From: Leptospirillum sp.
Lineage (GTDB): Bacteria > Nitrospirota > Leptospirillia > Leptospirillales > Leptospirillaceae
Assembly (NCBI GenBank): GCA_027346125.1
Contig: DAIEST010000255.1
Coordinates: forward strand, 1-19,287
Direction of reading: 5' to 3'
Length of the DNA: 19,287 bases
The notes below the pieces were generated by a model, which was not told where the DNA came from, did not search any database, and saw nothing but the letters and a program-made list of their open reading frames with translations. The stretch's first letter is position 1. Each line of letters starts with the position of its first letter. The translations under genes and the position numbers were made by a program. Of this stretch, positions 6,641 through 14,154 are shown piece by piece.

Positions 6641-7197
6641 CCTCCGATGCCGAAAAACCCTTCAAGGACAGTCTTGTCCAGACCATCCTGCAGGATTATC
6701 CGCATCTTTCCCCCAGACTTCTGGCCGCAACGATACGGATTCCCCGATCCCCGTTTTTCCCCGGAGAGTCTCCTGAACGTCTTTTTTCCTCCTTCCGTCC
6801 GAAGGGGTGGGGGGGGCGGATCTCTCCTTCCGTTCTCGAAACCCTCCTGATCCTGACCGATACCCCGATTCATCCGGGGGACCGCATTGCGGTCTTCCGT
6901 CCGACAGATCCCTATTTTCTCCTTCTGCTTCTTGAACTGACCCACCGGATCTCCCTGGTCGAAGACGACGAGAAACTCCTTCCGGGGATCCGGCAGTCCG
7001 TTCAGGATCTGGGACACTCCTACATCCGGGTTCTTCCTTCCCTCCCGCATCTGTCGGCACTTTCTCCCCCCGTTCAGTCGATTCTTCATGTGGGCTCGGA
7101 CAGGGAACGACCTGCCTGCGGGGAAAAGGAAGGAATCCCTCCGGAGCGTTTCAGAAGCTGGAACCTTGGAGGACAACTGGAGAAGATGAATCCATGA
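6637..7197 (+). CDS. Degenerate protein-L-isoaspartate O-methyltransferase-like protein
   Basis: At first sight the 186-residue product is hypothetical, but its pattern follows Pcm (PCMT), the usual partner gene of surE. IRIPRSPFFPGE (residues 33-44) resembles the VPR-x-x-FVP-x-E segment. GGRISPSVLETLLIL (59-73) resembles the GQTISQP catalytic loop, and HPGDRIAVFRPTDPYFLLLLLELTHRISLVE lines up with the KPGDRVLEIGTGSGY SAM-binding strand through the TVE strand. The glycine-rich motif is gone (FRPTDPY), as are the C-terminal strands. Residual methyltransferase activity is therefore unlikely; it may be a decayed gene or a repurposed scaffold. ATG 6637 overlaps the surE stop (ATGA) with GGGAG upstream, and its own stop overlaps cysS in the same way. 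The alignment was made by eye. An eight-G run lies at 6809-6816. Confidence 0.55.
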   Translation: MTSDAEKPFKDSLVQTILQDYPHLSPRLLAATIRIPRSPFFPGESPERLFSSFRPKGWGGRISPSVLETLLILTDTPIHPGDRIAVFRPTDPYFLLLLLELTHRISLVEDDEKLLPGIRQSVQDLGHSYIRVLPSLPHLSALSPPVQSILHVGSDRERPACGEKEGIPPERFRSWNLGGQLEKMNP

Positions 7198-8627
7198 CCA
7201 GACCGGTTTTCTACAATACCCTGACCCAGAGACTCTCCCCCCTTGAGCCCGTGCACCCGGATTACGTCACCATGTATGTCTGCGGGGTCACTGTCTACGA
7301 CGACTGTCATCTGGGACATGCCCGGAGCCAGACTGTGTTCGACGTGATTCACCGTCTTCTTCTCGAGTCGGGATACCGGGTCCGATACGTCCGGAACATT
7401 ACGGACATTGACGACAAGATCATCCGGAAAGCCCTGGAAACCGGACGGACCATCGGAGAGATCACGGCCATCTACATCGACTCCTTTCACGTGGACATGG
7501 AGCGGCTGGGCATTCTTCCCCCGACACTCGAACCCCGCGCAACGGAATATCTGGAACAGATGATCTCGATGATCCAGACAATGCTCGACCGGGGCATCGC
7601 ATACAGAAAGGGGAACGACGTCTATTTCCGGGTACGGGGATATTCTGCCTACGGCGAACTCTCGCACCAGAAAATCGACGAACTGAGGGCGGGATCCCGC
7701 GTCCAGGCCGACGAGGAAAAGGAAGATCCCCTGGATTTTGCGCTTTGGAAAGGGGCAAAGCCCGGCGAACCCTCCTTTCCGGCTCCCTTCGGAGAGGGGC
7801 GGCCCGGCTGGCATATCGAGTGTTCCGCCATGTCGCTTGGTCTACTGGGGAACACGATCGATATTCACGGGGGAGGGATGGACCTCATGTTTCCCCATCA
7901 CGAAAACGAACGGGCCCAGAGCGAATCGACCACCGGAACAACTTTTGTCAAAACCTGGATCCATAACGGATTCGTGACGTTGAACGAAGAGAAGATGTCA
8001 AAATCCATCGGAAACATCTTCCGGATCCGGACATTTTTCGAAACGGCACCCTTTCCGGAACCGGTCACGAAAGAATGGCTCCGGGCCTTTCTCCTCTCCA
8101 CGCACTACCGATCGCCTCTCGACCTGACCGATGAATCGCTGTCCCATGCCAAGAATGCGCTGGACAGCCTCTATCTCTTCCGGGCGCTGCTGGAGAAAAG
8201 GGAGGAAGAAGCCAGGGAAGGCCCCCGGACGCGATCGTTCCTCGAAGCCCTCGGAAACGACCTGGATACACCCGTCGCCTTCAGGGTCCTTCACGAACTG
8301 AAGAATCATCTGAATCCGTTCCTTTCCCGTGCGGAAAATCCCTCCCCCGAAGACGTTTCGGACGGAAAGGCCATGATCCGGGTCGTTCAGAATACCCTTG
8401 GGATTCTGACCCTGTCCTCCGACGAATGGGTATACGGAAAAGGGAAGAGTCCGTCGGGGGATGAGTCCATTCCTCCCGACCAGGTCGAAGCGCTCGTTCT
8501 TCAGCGGGAAAAAGCCCGGAAAGAAAAAAATTTTGCCATGGCCGACGCCATCCGGGATCGCCTGAAGAAAGCGGGTTACTTGCTGGAAGACAATCCCGGG
8601 GGGTTGCCACGAATCAGGAAGATCTAG
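7194..8627 (+). CDS. cysS: Cysteinyl-tRNA synthetase
   Basis: This 477-residue class Ia synthetase charges tRNA-Cys. The HIGH-type motif HLGH is at 39-42 and KMSKS at 267-271. The four zinc ligands known from E. coli CysRS are recognisable as C30, C210, H235 and E239 (within HHENE). A helical DALR-type anticodon-binding region fills the C-terminus. Length and motif spacing match the family. ATG 7194 overlaps the upstream stop (ATGA), showing translational coupling to the Pcm-like gene. In the sequence coding for KEKNF there is an A-AAA-AAT heptamer (8525-8531), from which a -1 shift would enter the reading frame of the next gene. Confidence 0.97.
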   Translation: MTRPVFYNTLTQRLSPLEPVHPDYVTMYVCGVTVYDDCHLGHARSQTVFDVIHRLLLESGYRVRYVRNITDIDDKIIRKALETGRTIGEITAIYIDSFHVDMERLGILPPTLEPRATEYLEQMISMIQTMLDRGIAYRKGNDVYFRVRGYSAYGELSHQKIDELRAGSRVQADEEKEDPLDFALWKGAKPGEPSFPAPFGEGRPGWHIECSAMSLGLLGNTIDIHGGGMDLMFPHHENERAQSESTTGTTFVKTWIHNGFVTLNEEKMSKSIGNIFRIRTFFETAPFPEPVTKEWLRAFLLSTHYRSPLDLTDESLSHAKNALDSLYLFRALLEKREEEAREGPRTRSFLEALGNDLDTPVAFRVLHELKNHLNPFLSRAENPSPEDVSDGKAMIRVVQNTLGILTLSSDEWVYGKGKSPSGDESIPPDQVEALVLQREKARKEKNFAMADAIRDRLKKAGYLLEDNPGGLPRIRKI

Positions 8628-8659
8628 AAAGTCCAGGAGGAATCGGCGGTCTTCATGCG

Positions 8660-9355
8660 GTGCTGGAACTTCTCCGGACACAACCCGGGAGGATTTCACG
8701 GCTCTACCTGAAAGACGACCCCCGTCCCGACAGCCGGAGACAGGACATCCTTCAGCGCGCGCGGCAGAACGGGATACCGGTAGACTTCATTCCCCGAGCG
8801 GCACTGGAGCGCATGGCGGGAGAACTTGTCCACCAGGGGGTGTTTGCAACGCTCGAACCCCTCCCGCTTCTGGATCTGGGGACATTTCTCGACGACAGGG
8901 AGGATCTTCCGTCTCCGCTCGTTGCCGTCGACGGCGTCCAGGATCCCCGGAATCTTGGCGCCCTGCTCAGGACATGCGACGCTGCCGGCGTGCAGGGGAT
9001 TCTCCTGCCGAAAAGACGGGTGGCTCCGCTTTCTCCTGTCTGCGCAAAAACATCGTCCGGAGCCCTCTTTACGCTTCCCCTGATCCGGGTGGGAAATCTC
9101 TCCCAGACACTCCTTTTTCTCAAAAAGAAGGGATATGGGGTTCTGTCGCTCGCTCTTGGAGGGGAGACCAGATACCGCATACAGTTTCCTTCTCCCCTGG
9201 TCGTCGTGATCGGAGAAGAGGAAAAAGGTGTCTCGAAACCCGTCCTTCAGCAATCGGACTGGACTGTCGCACTGCCGATGTACGGTCGGGTCGGCTCCCT
9301 GAATCTGTCGGTGGCCGCCGGTATTTTCCTTTATGCCCAGCATCCCGATCCCTGA
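8660..9355 (+). CDS. rlmB: 23S rRNA 2'-O-methyltransferase of the TrmH/SpoU family, RlmB-like
   Basis: SPOUT-fold SAM-dependent methyltransferase; RlmB methylates G2251 of 23S rRNA in E. coli. Three SpoU motifs are present: DGVQDPRNLGALLRT, VVVIGEEEKGVS and ALPMYGRVGSLNLSVAAGI, giving the trefoil knot in the C-terminal half. An N-terminal substrate-binding part precedes it. From the only canonical start, GTG 8660, the protein has 231 residues. However, the open frame continues upstream and encodes GGLHAV immediately before it, matching the G-x-HAV start of RlmB proteins, so GTG 8660 cuts into the conserved N-terminus. AGGAGG lies at 8635-8640, 19 bp before this GTG. The true start is unresolved. 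The choice between RlmB and another TrmH-family enzyme is likewise by resemblance. Confidence 0.85.
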   Translation: MLELLRTQPGRISRLYLKDDPRPDSRRQDILQRARQNGIPVDFIPRAALERMAGELVHQGVFATLEPLPLLDLGTFLDDREDLPSPLVAVDGVQDPRNLGALLRTCDAAGVQGILLPKRRVAPLSPVCAKTSSGALFTLPLIRVGNLSQTLLFLKKKGYGVLSLALGGETRYRIQFPSPLVVVIGEEEKGVSKPVLQQSDWTVALPMYGRVGSLNLSVAAGIFLYAQHPDP

Positions 9356-9359
9356 GTTC

Positions 9360-9393
9360 CTGAAACAATCGGTTGGTTCAGCAAGAATCCTTG
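9360..9393 (+). other. Two small hairpins after rlmB
   Basis: CTGAA-A-CAA-TCGG-TTG-G-TTCAG (9360-9381) forms a stem with one mismatch and a four-base loop. CAAG-AATC-CTTG (9382-9393) follows directly. There is no downstream T tract, so this is not a standard rho-independent terminator. The hairpins overlap the -35 region of the promoter below. Confidence 0.35.
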
Positions 9394-9401
9394 TGTATCA
9401 T
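9373..9401 (+). promoter_or_regulatory. Candidate sigma-70 promoter upstream of the thioredoxin-like gene
   Basis: TTGGTT (9373-9378) and TATCAT (9396-9401) are separated by 17 bp; the -10 matches five of six consensus bases, the -35 only part. It lies in the largest intergenic gap of the window (9356-9486, 131 bp). A start near 9408 would leave a leader of about 80 nt before GTG 9487, in which I see only short imperfect repeats (for example CCGTAACGG). Confidence 0.45.
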
Positions 9402-9486
9402 TATAGAGGATGGGATGATTCCGCGACGATTCGGCTGCCACGACCGTAACGGATTGTATTGTCAGAAAAAGAAAGGCTGAGAACGC

Positions 9487-10125
9487 GTGAAGCGAATAGG
9501 CACGAACGCCTCCGGGAGCGGACGTTTTTTCCGGAAACTGGCCATTCGGGCATTTGCCGCCGGAATGCTGGGACTGCTCTGTGTGTCAGCGGCCCAGGCT
9601 ACCGGTCCTTCCGCCCCTGAAAGGGCCTCGTTGCAGAAAATGGGGTTCATCCTGTTCGATGACCGGGAACCGGCCCCGAATCTCAACGGTCCGGAACTCT
9701 CCGGAGGAACGGTCTCACTGTCCGCTTTTCGGGGAAAGTGGGTTCTACTGAACTTCTGGGCCACATGGTGCCTGCCCTGTCGTTCGGAGATTCCCACGCT
9801 GAACAGGCTGAATGAACGCATGAAAGGCCGCCCGTTCGTCCTGCTCAGCGTCGCCATGGATTACAGTACCGGAAAAATCAGGACCTTCGTCCGGAAAATT
9901 CCCGTCCAATATCCGATTGTCCTGGGACGAAAGGGAAAAATCGACGAGCGTTATTTTGGAATGGGGCTTCCGCAAACCTATCTGCTCGATCCCCGGGGAG
10001 TCCTGATCGGAAAAGTCACGGGCCCCAGAAACTGGGACACGCCCGACGCGCTGACGCTTTTCAGGGCACTTTCCTCATCCGGCCTCTCTTCGTCTTTATC
10101 CGGCCCCCGAAAGGGATCCTCGTGA
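9487..10125 (+). CDS. Exported thioredoxin-like protein of the TlpA/ResA family
   Basis: The 212-residue product starts with a basic segment and a hydrophobic stretch (residues 18-34) ending in AQA, a likely signal-peptidase site after A38, so the domain should act in the periplasm. The thioredoxin fold carries WCLPC (C95, C98) after VLLNFWATWC, and the cis-proline segment GLPQTYLLDP with RGVLIGKVTG. Such proteins reduce disulfides, often in cytochrome c maturation or as general periplasmic thiol reductants; which one cannot be decided here. The start is GTG 9487, with an A-rich ribosome site (AAAGG near 9472-9476). The gene has its own likely promoter, and its stop overlaps the NAD synthetase start as GTGA. 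The C-terminal Ser/Leu-rich tail is unusual. Confidence 0.88.
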   Translation: MKRIGTNASGSGRFFRKLAIRAFAAGMLGLLCVSAAQATGPSAPERASLQKMGFILFDDREPAPNLNGPELSGGTVSLSAFRGKWVLLNFWATWCLPCRSEIPTLNRLNERMKGRPFVLLSVAMDYSTGKIRTFVRKIPVQYPIVLGRKGKIDERYFGMGLPQTYLLDPRGVLIGKVTGPRNWDTPDALTLFRALSSSGLSSSLSGPRKGSS

Positions 10126-11891
10126 GAAGGTTGCGACTGGGTCTTGCCCAGATGAATCCCACCGTGGGCGATATCTCGGGAAACCTGGCACATATCAAGG
10201 ACATGATCGGACATGCCCGCTCCGAACAGGCGGATCTTGTCGCTTTTCCGGAACTGGCGCTGACCGGCTATCCTCCCGAGGATCTGCTTCTGAAACCGAC
10301 CTTCATCGATCGAAACCTGAAAGCCCTCGAGGAACTCGTTTCCTTCGCACCGGATCTTCTCGTCCTGGTCGGGTTCGTCGACCGGCAGGACGACATCTAC
10401 AATGCGGCGGCCGTGCTTTACGGGGGCAAGATCATCGGCATCTACAGGAAGCAGTACCTTCCGAACTACGGGGTGTTCGACGAAAACAGGTATTTTCAGG
10501 AGGGAACGGAATCCCCGGTTCTGGAGTTCCGCTCCGTCCGGATCGGGATCAATATCTGCGAGGACATCTGGTATCCTAAAGGACCCCTTTATACACAGAC
10601 CCTCGTGGGAGATGCGGAATGCATCGTCAACCTGTCCGCTTCTCCTTTCCATGCCGGAAAAAGGGAGGTCCGGGAAGGAATGCTCAAAACCCGGGCTGCG
10701 GACAATGCCTGTTATATTGCCTACATCAACATGGTGGGAGGCCAGGACGAACTCGTTTTCGATGGACAAAGCCTTGTCATCGGACCGGAAGGGGAGATCG
10801 AAAGCCGGGGGAAAGCGTTCCAGGAAGATTTTCTGATCACCGAACTCGACCTGGATCAGGTCTTTCGGGTGCGCCTTCACGACCCCCGAAGGCGCAAGGA
10901 CAAGTTGAGCCAGTCCGCAGACAGGCCGCTGTGGAACGGAGACAAGCTGGTCACCTGGACCGTGGAAGAGACCTCTCCCGTTTCTCCTGCCGCTTCCAGA
11001 GACCGGAAGACCCTCCGGAAAAGCCCTTTGCTCCATCCCAGGGGGAAAATGGAAGAAATCCATGAGGCCCTCGTCCTGGGCGTACGGGACTACGTCCGGA
11101 AAAACCAGTTTCAGGAAGTGCTGATCGGATTGTCCGGCGGAATCGATTCCGCTCTTGTGGCAGCCATCGCCACGGATGCGCTGGGACCGGAACAGGTCCA
11201 CGGGCTCTTCATGCCTTCCATGTACACGTCCCAGGAAAGCTATGAAAACGTCCTGAAGCTCTCGGGCAACCTGCGCATCCCTGTCGAGACCGTTCCGATC
11301 GGGGCGACTTTCGAGCATTTCCTCCAGATCCTCTCTCCCTTGTTCCAGGAGCGCGGGCGAGATACCACGGAGGAGAACCTCCAGTCCCGGATCAGGGGGA
11401 TCATGATGATGGCCCTTTCCAACAAGTTCCACTGGCTGGTGCTGACCACCGGGAACAAAAGCGAGATGAGCGTCGGGTACCAGACGCTTTATGGAGATAT
11501 GGCAGGGGGATTTGCCGTTCTCAAGGATCTTCCGAAAACACTGGTTTACGATCTGGCCGACTACCTGAACGAACACCGGCACGGGATGATTCCCGACCGG
11601 ATCATCGAAAAAGCCCCGACGGCCGAACTCAGGCCGAACCAGAAGGATGCGGACTCCCTGCCGCCTTATGAAATCCTGGATCCCATCATGGAGGCATACG
11701 TCGAAGACGACAAGGGGTTCGACGAAATCGTCGGAAACGGCTTCGATCCCCGTACCGTCTCCAAGGTTCTTCGACTGATCGATCAAAGCGAATACAAGCG
11801 GAGGCAGTCGCCGCCCGGAATAAAGCTCACCATGCGGGCTTTCGGAAAGGACTGGCGGGTTCCGATCACCAACCGGTTCAAGGATATCTGA
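10122..11891 (+). CDS. nadE: Glutamine-dependent NAD+ synthetase
   Basis: This 589-residue two-domain enzyme makes NAD+ from nicotinic acid adenine dinucleotide with ATP, using ammonia from glutamine. The N-terminal nitrilase-type glutaminase domain (about 1-270) shows the Glu-Lys-Cys triad: E44 in PELALTGYPPEDL, K110 in RKQYLPNYGVFDE and C146 in GINICEDIW. The C-terminal synthetase domain (about 310-589) has the pyrophosphatase P-loop SGGIDS at 338-343 and TGNKSEMSVGYQTLYGD. The length is normal for the compact bacterial form. Start GTG 10122 overlaps the previous stop (GTGA), with AAGGGA just upstream. Fifty-two bases separate it from ribBA. Confidence 0.97.
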   Translation: MRRLRLGLAQMNPTVGDISGNLAHIKDMIGHARSEQADLVAFPELALTGYPPEDLLLKPTFIDRNLKALEELVSFAPDLLVLVGFVDRQDDIYNAAAVLYGGKIIGIYRKQYLPNYGVFDENRYFQEGTESPVLEFRSVRIGINICEDIWYPKGPLYTQTLVGDAECIVNLSASPFHAGKREVREGMLKTRAADNACYIAYINMVGGQDELVFDGQSLVIGPEGEIESRGKAFQEDFLITELDLDQVFRVRLHDPRRRKDKLSQSADRPLWNGDKLVTWTVEETSPVSPAASRDRKTLRKSPLLHPRGKMEEIHEALVLGVRDYVRKNQFQEVLIGLSGGIDSALVAAIATDALGPEQVHGLFMPSMYTSQESYENVLKLSGNLRIPVETVPIGATFEHFLQILSPLFQERGRDTTEENLQSRIRGIMMMALSNKFHWLVLTTGNKSEMSVGYQTLYGDMAGGFAVLKDLPKTLVYDLADYLNEHRHGMIPDRIIEKAPTAELRPNQKDADSLPPYEILDPIMEAYVEDDKGFDEIVGNGFDPRTVSKVLRLIDQSEYKRRQSPPGIKLTMRAFGKDWRVPITNRFKDI

Positions 11892-11901
11892 AACGAAATG
11901 C

Positions 11902-11924
11902 CAGAACCTCCTCAGAGGATTCTG
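11902..11924 (+). other. Hairpin between nadE and ribBA
   Basis: CAGAA-CCTC (11902-11910) pairs with GAGG-A-TTCTG (11915-11924) around the loop CTCA, with one bulged A. It sits in the 52-bp gap and ends 7 bp before the AAGGAG site (11932-11937) of ribBA. No T tract follows, so termination is unlikely. It could modulate message stability or ribBA translation. No FMN riboswitch is present. Confidence 0.35.
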
Positions 11925-11943
11925 TCGCGATAAGGAGTCTCTT

Positions 11944-13146
11944 TTGTCCACCATACGAATAGAAGAAGCCATTGAACGCATCCGCAACGGGCGAATGATC
12001 ATCCTCACCGACGACGAGGATCGGGAAAACGAAGGAGATTTCGTCATTGCAGGCCAGTTTGCGACACCCGAAGCGATCAATTTCATGGCAAAGTACGGCA
12101 GGGGCCTCATCTGCGTCACGATGACGACGGAAAAAGCCGAAGCTCTGCGCCTGGAGCCGATGACGGCAGTCAACGAAGCTTCTTATGGAACGGATTTCAC
12201 GATTTCGGTAGACTCCAGGGACGGGATTTCCACCGGCATCTCCGCGTTCGACCGGGCACATACCATCCAGACGATTGTCCGTCCGGATGCCAAAGCCACG
12301 GATCTTGTCCGTCCAGGACATATTTTCCCCATCCGTGCAAAAGAAGGCGGAGTCCTCAAACGGGCCGGACAGACGGAGGGTTCCGTGGATCTGGCCGTTC
12401 TTGCCGGAATCATCCCGATCGGAGTCATCTGCGAAATCCTCAACGAGGACGGTTCGATGGCCCGTTTCCCCGACCTGGAAAAGGTTTCGGCGGAACACGA
12501 GATTCCCATCGTAACGATCCAGGATCTGATCGCCTACAGGGTGAGACAGGAAAAACTGGTCCTGCAGGTGGCGGAAGCGGATCTTCCGACCGAGTTCGGC
12601 GACTTCAAGGCGGTGGTTTTCGAGGACAAGGTCGGACAAGGTCCCCATATCGCGCTGGTGAAGGGAACGATCGATTCGGAAAAACCTGTTCTTGTCCGGG
12701 TCCACTCCAGTTGCCTGACGGGGGACGTCTTTCATTCCCACCGGTGCGACTGCGGGCCACAGCTCCGGGAAGCCATGCGCATGATCGAAAAAGAAGGATC
12801 GGGAATCGTTCTCTACATGAACCAGGAAGGCAGGGGTATCGGACTTGCCAACAAGATCAAGGCCTACAGTCTTCAGGACCAGGGATACGATACGGTCGAG
12901 GCCAACCTGAAGCTCGGGTTCAAGGACGACCTCCGCGATTACGGATTGGGAGCCCAGATCCTGTGCCAGCTGGGTGTCCGGAAACTTCGTCTCATGACCA
13001 ACAACCCCAGGAAGATCGTCGGATTGACAGGGTACGGTCTGGAGATGGTCGACAGGGTTCCCGTCGAAATCACTCCGGAAGACCGGAACAGGCGTTACCT
13101 GAAGACAAAGAAGGACAAGCTGGGCCATCTGCTCAGCAAAATCTAG
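11944..13146 (+). CDS. ribBA: Bifunctional 3,4-dihydroxy-2-butanone 4-phosphate synthase / GTP cyclohydrolase II
   Basis: The 400-residue fusion makes both precursors of riboflavin. The N-terminal RibB domain (about 1-205) has the metal- and substrate-binding DDEDRENEGD loop, and TGISAFDRA with RPGHIFP further on. The C-terminal RibA domain has the zinc cysteines C257, C268 and C270 (HSSCLTGDVF and HRCDCG), followed by NQEGRGIGL and the GTP-binding RKIVGLTGYGL segment. Start TTG 11944 is placed six bases after AAGGAG, and the resulting N-terminus matches the family. It lies 10 bp upstream of ribH, and the ribBA-ribH-nusB order is common in bacteria. Confidence 0.97.
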   Translation: MSTIRIEEAIERIRNGRMIILTDDEDRENEGDFVIAGQFATPEAINFMAKYGRGLICVTMTTEKAEALRLEPMTAVNEASYGTDFTISVDSRDGISTGISAFDRAHTIQTIVRPDAKATDLVRPGHIFPIRAKEGGVLKRAGQTEGSVDLAVLAGIIPIGVICEILNEDGSMARFPDLEKVSAEHEIPIVTIQDLIAYRVRQEKLVLQVAEADLPTEFGDFKAVVFEDKVGQGPHIALVKGTIDSEKPVLVRVHSSCLTGDVFHSHRCDCGPQLREAMRMIEKEGSGIVLYMNQEGRGIGLANKIKAYSLQDQGYDTVEANLKLGFKDDLRDYGLGAQILCQLGVRKLRLMTNNPRKIVGLTGYGLEMVDRVPVEITPEDRNRRYLKTKKDKLGHLLSKI

Positions 13147-13156
13147 AAAGAAGACC

Positions 13157-13642
13157 GTGGAAATAAGGAAACTCGATTCCCCGGCCCCGAACAGGGGCTG
13201 GAGGGTTCTGATCGTCGTCAGCGAATTCAACTCCCTTGTGACCGAACGCCTCCTCTCCGGTTGTCTCGAAGCCTTGCAGGACTCGGCTTTCCCCCCTGAG
13301 AGCGTCGATATTGTCCGGGTTCCGGGGGCCATGGAAATCCCTTCGACGCTTTCGCTCCTTTTGCCAGGCTCCGATTACGATTCGGCCATTGCTTTCGGTT
13401 GCGTCATCCGGGGGGAGACCGGCCACTACGACGCAGTCGTCCAGGGCGTTACCTCCGGAATCATGAATCAAAGCCAGTTGCACGGGATCGCCGTCGTATT
13501 CGGAATCCTCACCGTGGACTCCCTCCAGCAGGCGATGGACCGGATCGGGGGAAAGGAAGGCCACAAGGGGAGGGAAGCCGGTGAAACGGCCCTCCGCATG
13601 GCACAGATCTCCCTCCGGTTTTCCGGAAGAAAGCGCGCATGA
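13157..13642 (+). CDS. ribH: 6,7-dimethyl-8-ribityllumazine synthase
   Basis: Lumazine synthase condenses the RibB product with 5-amino-6-ribitylamino-uracil in the penultimate step of riboflavin synthesis. The 161-residue protein shows EFNSLVTERLL (substrate pocket), VPGAMEIP, the phosphate-binding AFGCVIRGETGHYD and GILTVDSLQQAMDR. Start GTG 13157 follows an A/G-rich stretch (AAAGAAGA) close to the ribBA stop. Its stop overlaps nusB as ATGA. The C-terminus carries a basic SGRKRA tail. Riboflavin synthase (ribE) and ribD are not in the window. Confidence 0.96.
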   Translation: MEIRKLDSPAPNRGWRVLIVVSEFNSLVTERLLSGCLEALQDSAFPPESVDIVRVPGAMEIPSTLSLLLPGSDYDSAIAFGCVIRGETGHYDAVVQGVTSGIMNQSQLHGIAVVFGILTVDSLQQAMDRIGGKEGHKGREAGETALRMAQISLRFSGRKRA

Positions 13643-14154
13643 CCGACAGTGCCGGACGGCCCCGATCCCAGAGTCGATCAGAGTGGAACAGGCAACTCCA
13701 CAAAGCCCGCGTCGAAGTCCTTCAGTCCCTGTTCTCCAGGGAGTTCCTTCCGAACGGGTTCAGCGGGGGAACCCCATTTTCCGCCACCTCCCAGCTGCCG
13801 GCCATTGCCAGAGACTTGAGAGGACGGATCTGGACGGGCGTGACGGAAAACCGGACGGAAATCGACGGGATCATCCAGTCCCTCTCCCTCCAGTGGAGTC
13901 TCGAACGAATGGGCAGGATCGACAGGAATATCCTGAGAATCGGAACCTACGAGATTCTCCATGAACCGGACATTCCCTTCAGGGTCAGCGTGGACGAATC
14001 TCTCGAACTCGCACACCAGTTTTCGGAGCCCGAAGCCATTTCATTCATCAACGGCATTCTCCACCAGGTCGGAGTCCGTCTGAATCCGGAAAAGGTCGGG
14101 AAAGGTCAGGACAGATCGGCGGATCACGAAAAGAAAGGGGAAGGAGCCCAATGA
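13639..14154 (+). CDS. nusB: Transcription antitermination factor NusB
   Basis: NusB pairs with NusE (S10) on boxA RNA in rRNA antitermination. The 171-residue all-helical protein has an N-terminal KARVEVLQSLFSREF helix, and in the second half WSLERMGRIDRNILRIGTYEIL, DIPFRVSVDESLELA and the signature FINGILHQV. Residues 1-20 and the charged tail after residue 155 (KVGKGQDRSADHEKKGEGAQ) go beyond the usual core, so it is somewhat longer than the E. coli protein. It begins with an ATGA overlap on ribH and ends with the same overlap on the next gene, so the three are probably co-translated. Confidence 0.95.
   Translation: MTDSAGRPRSQSRSEWNRQLHKARVEVLQSLFSREFLPNGFSGGTPFSATSQLPAIARDLRGRIWTGVTENRTEIDGIIQSLSLQWSLERMGRIDRNILRIGTYEILHEPDIPFRVSVDESLELAHQFSEPEAISFINGILHQVGVRLNPEKVGKGQDRSADHEKKGEGAQ

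Noticed and set aside
9360..9381. Rho-independent terminator after rlmB
   Set aside because: The stem is short, AT-rich and mismatched, and no T tract follows.
11892..11943. FMN riboswitch before ribBA
   Set aside because: The gap is only 52 bp and lacks the conserved RFN core sequences; only a small hairpin is present.
9978..12173. A 731-codon open frame on the minus strand opposite nadE
   Set aside because: It mirrors the codon structure of nadE in GC-rich DNA, has no recognisable motif and spans the nadE-ribBA junction. It is a shadow frame.
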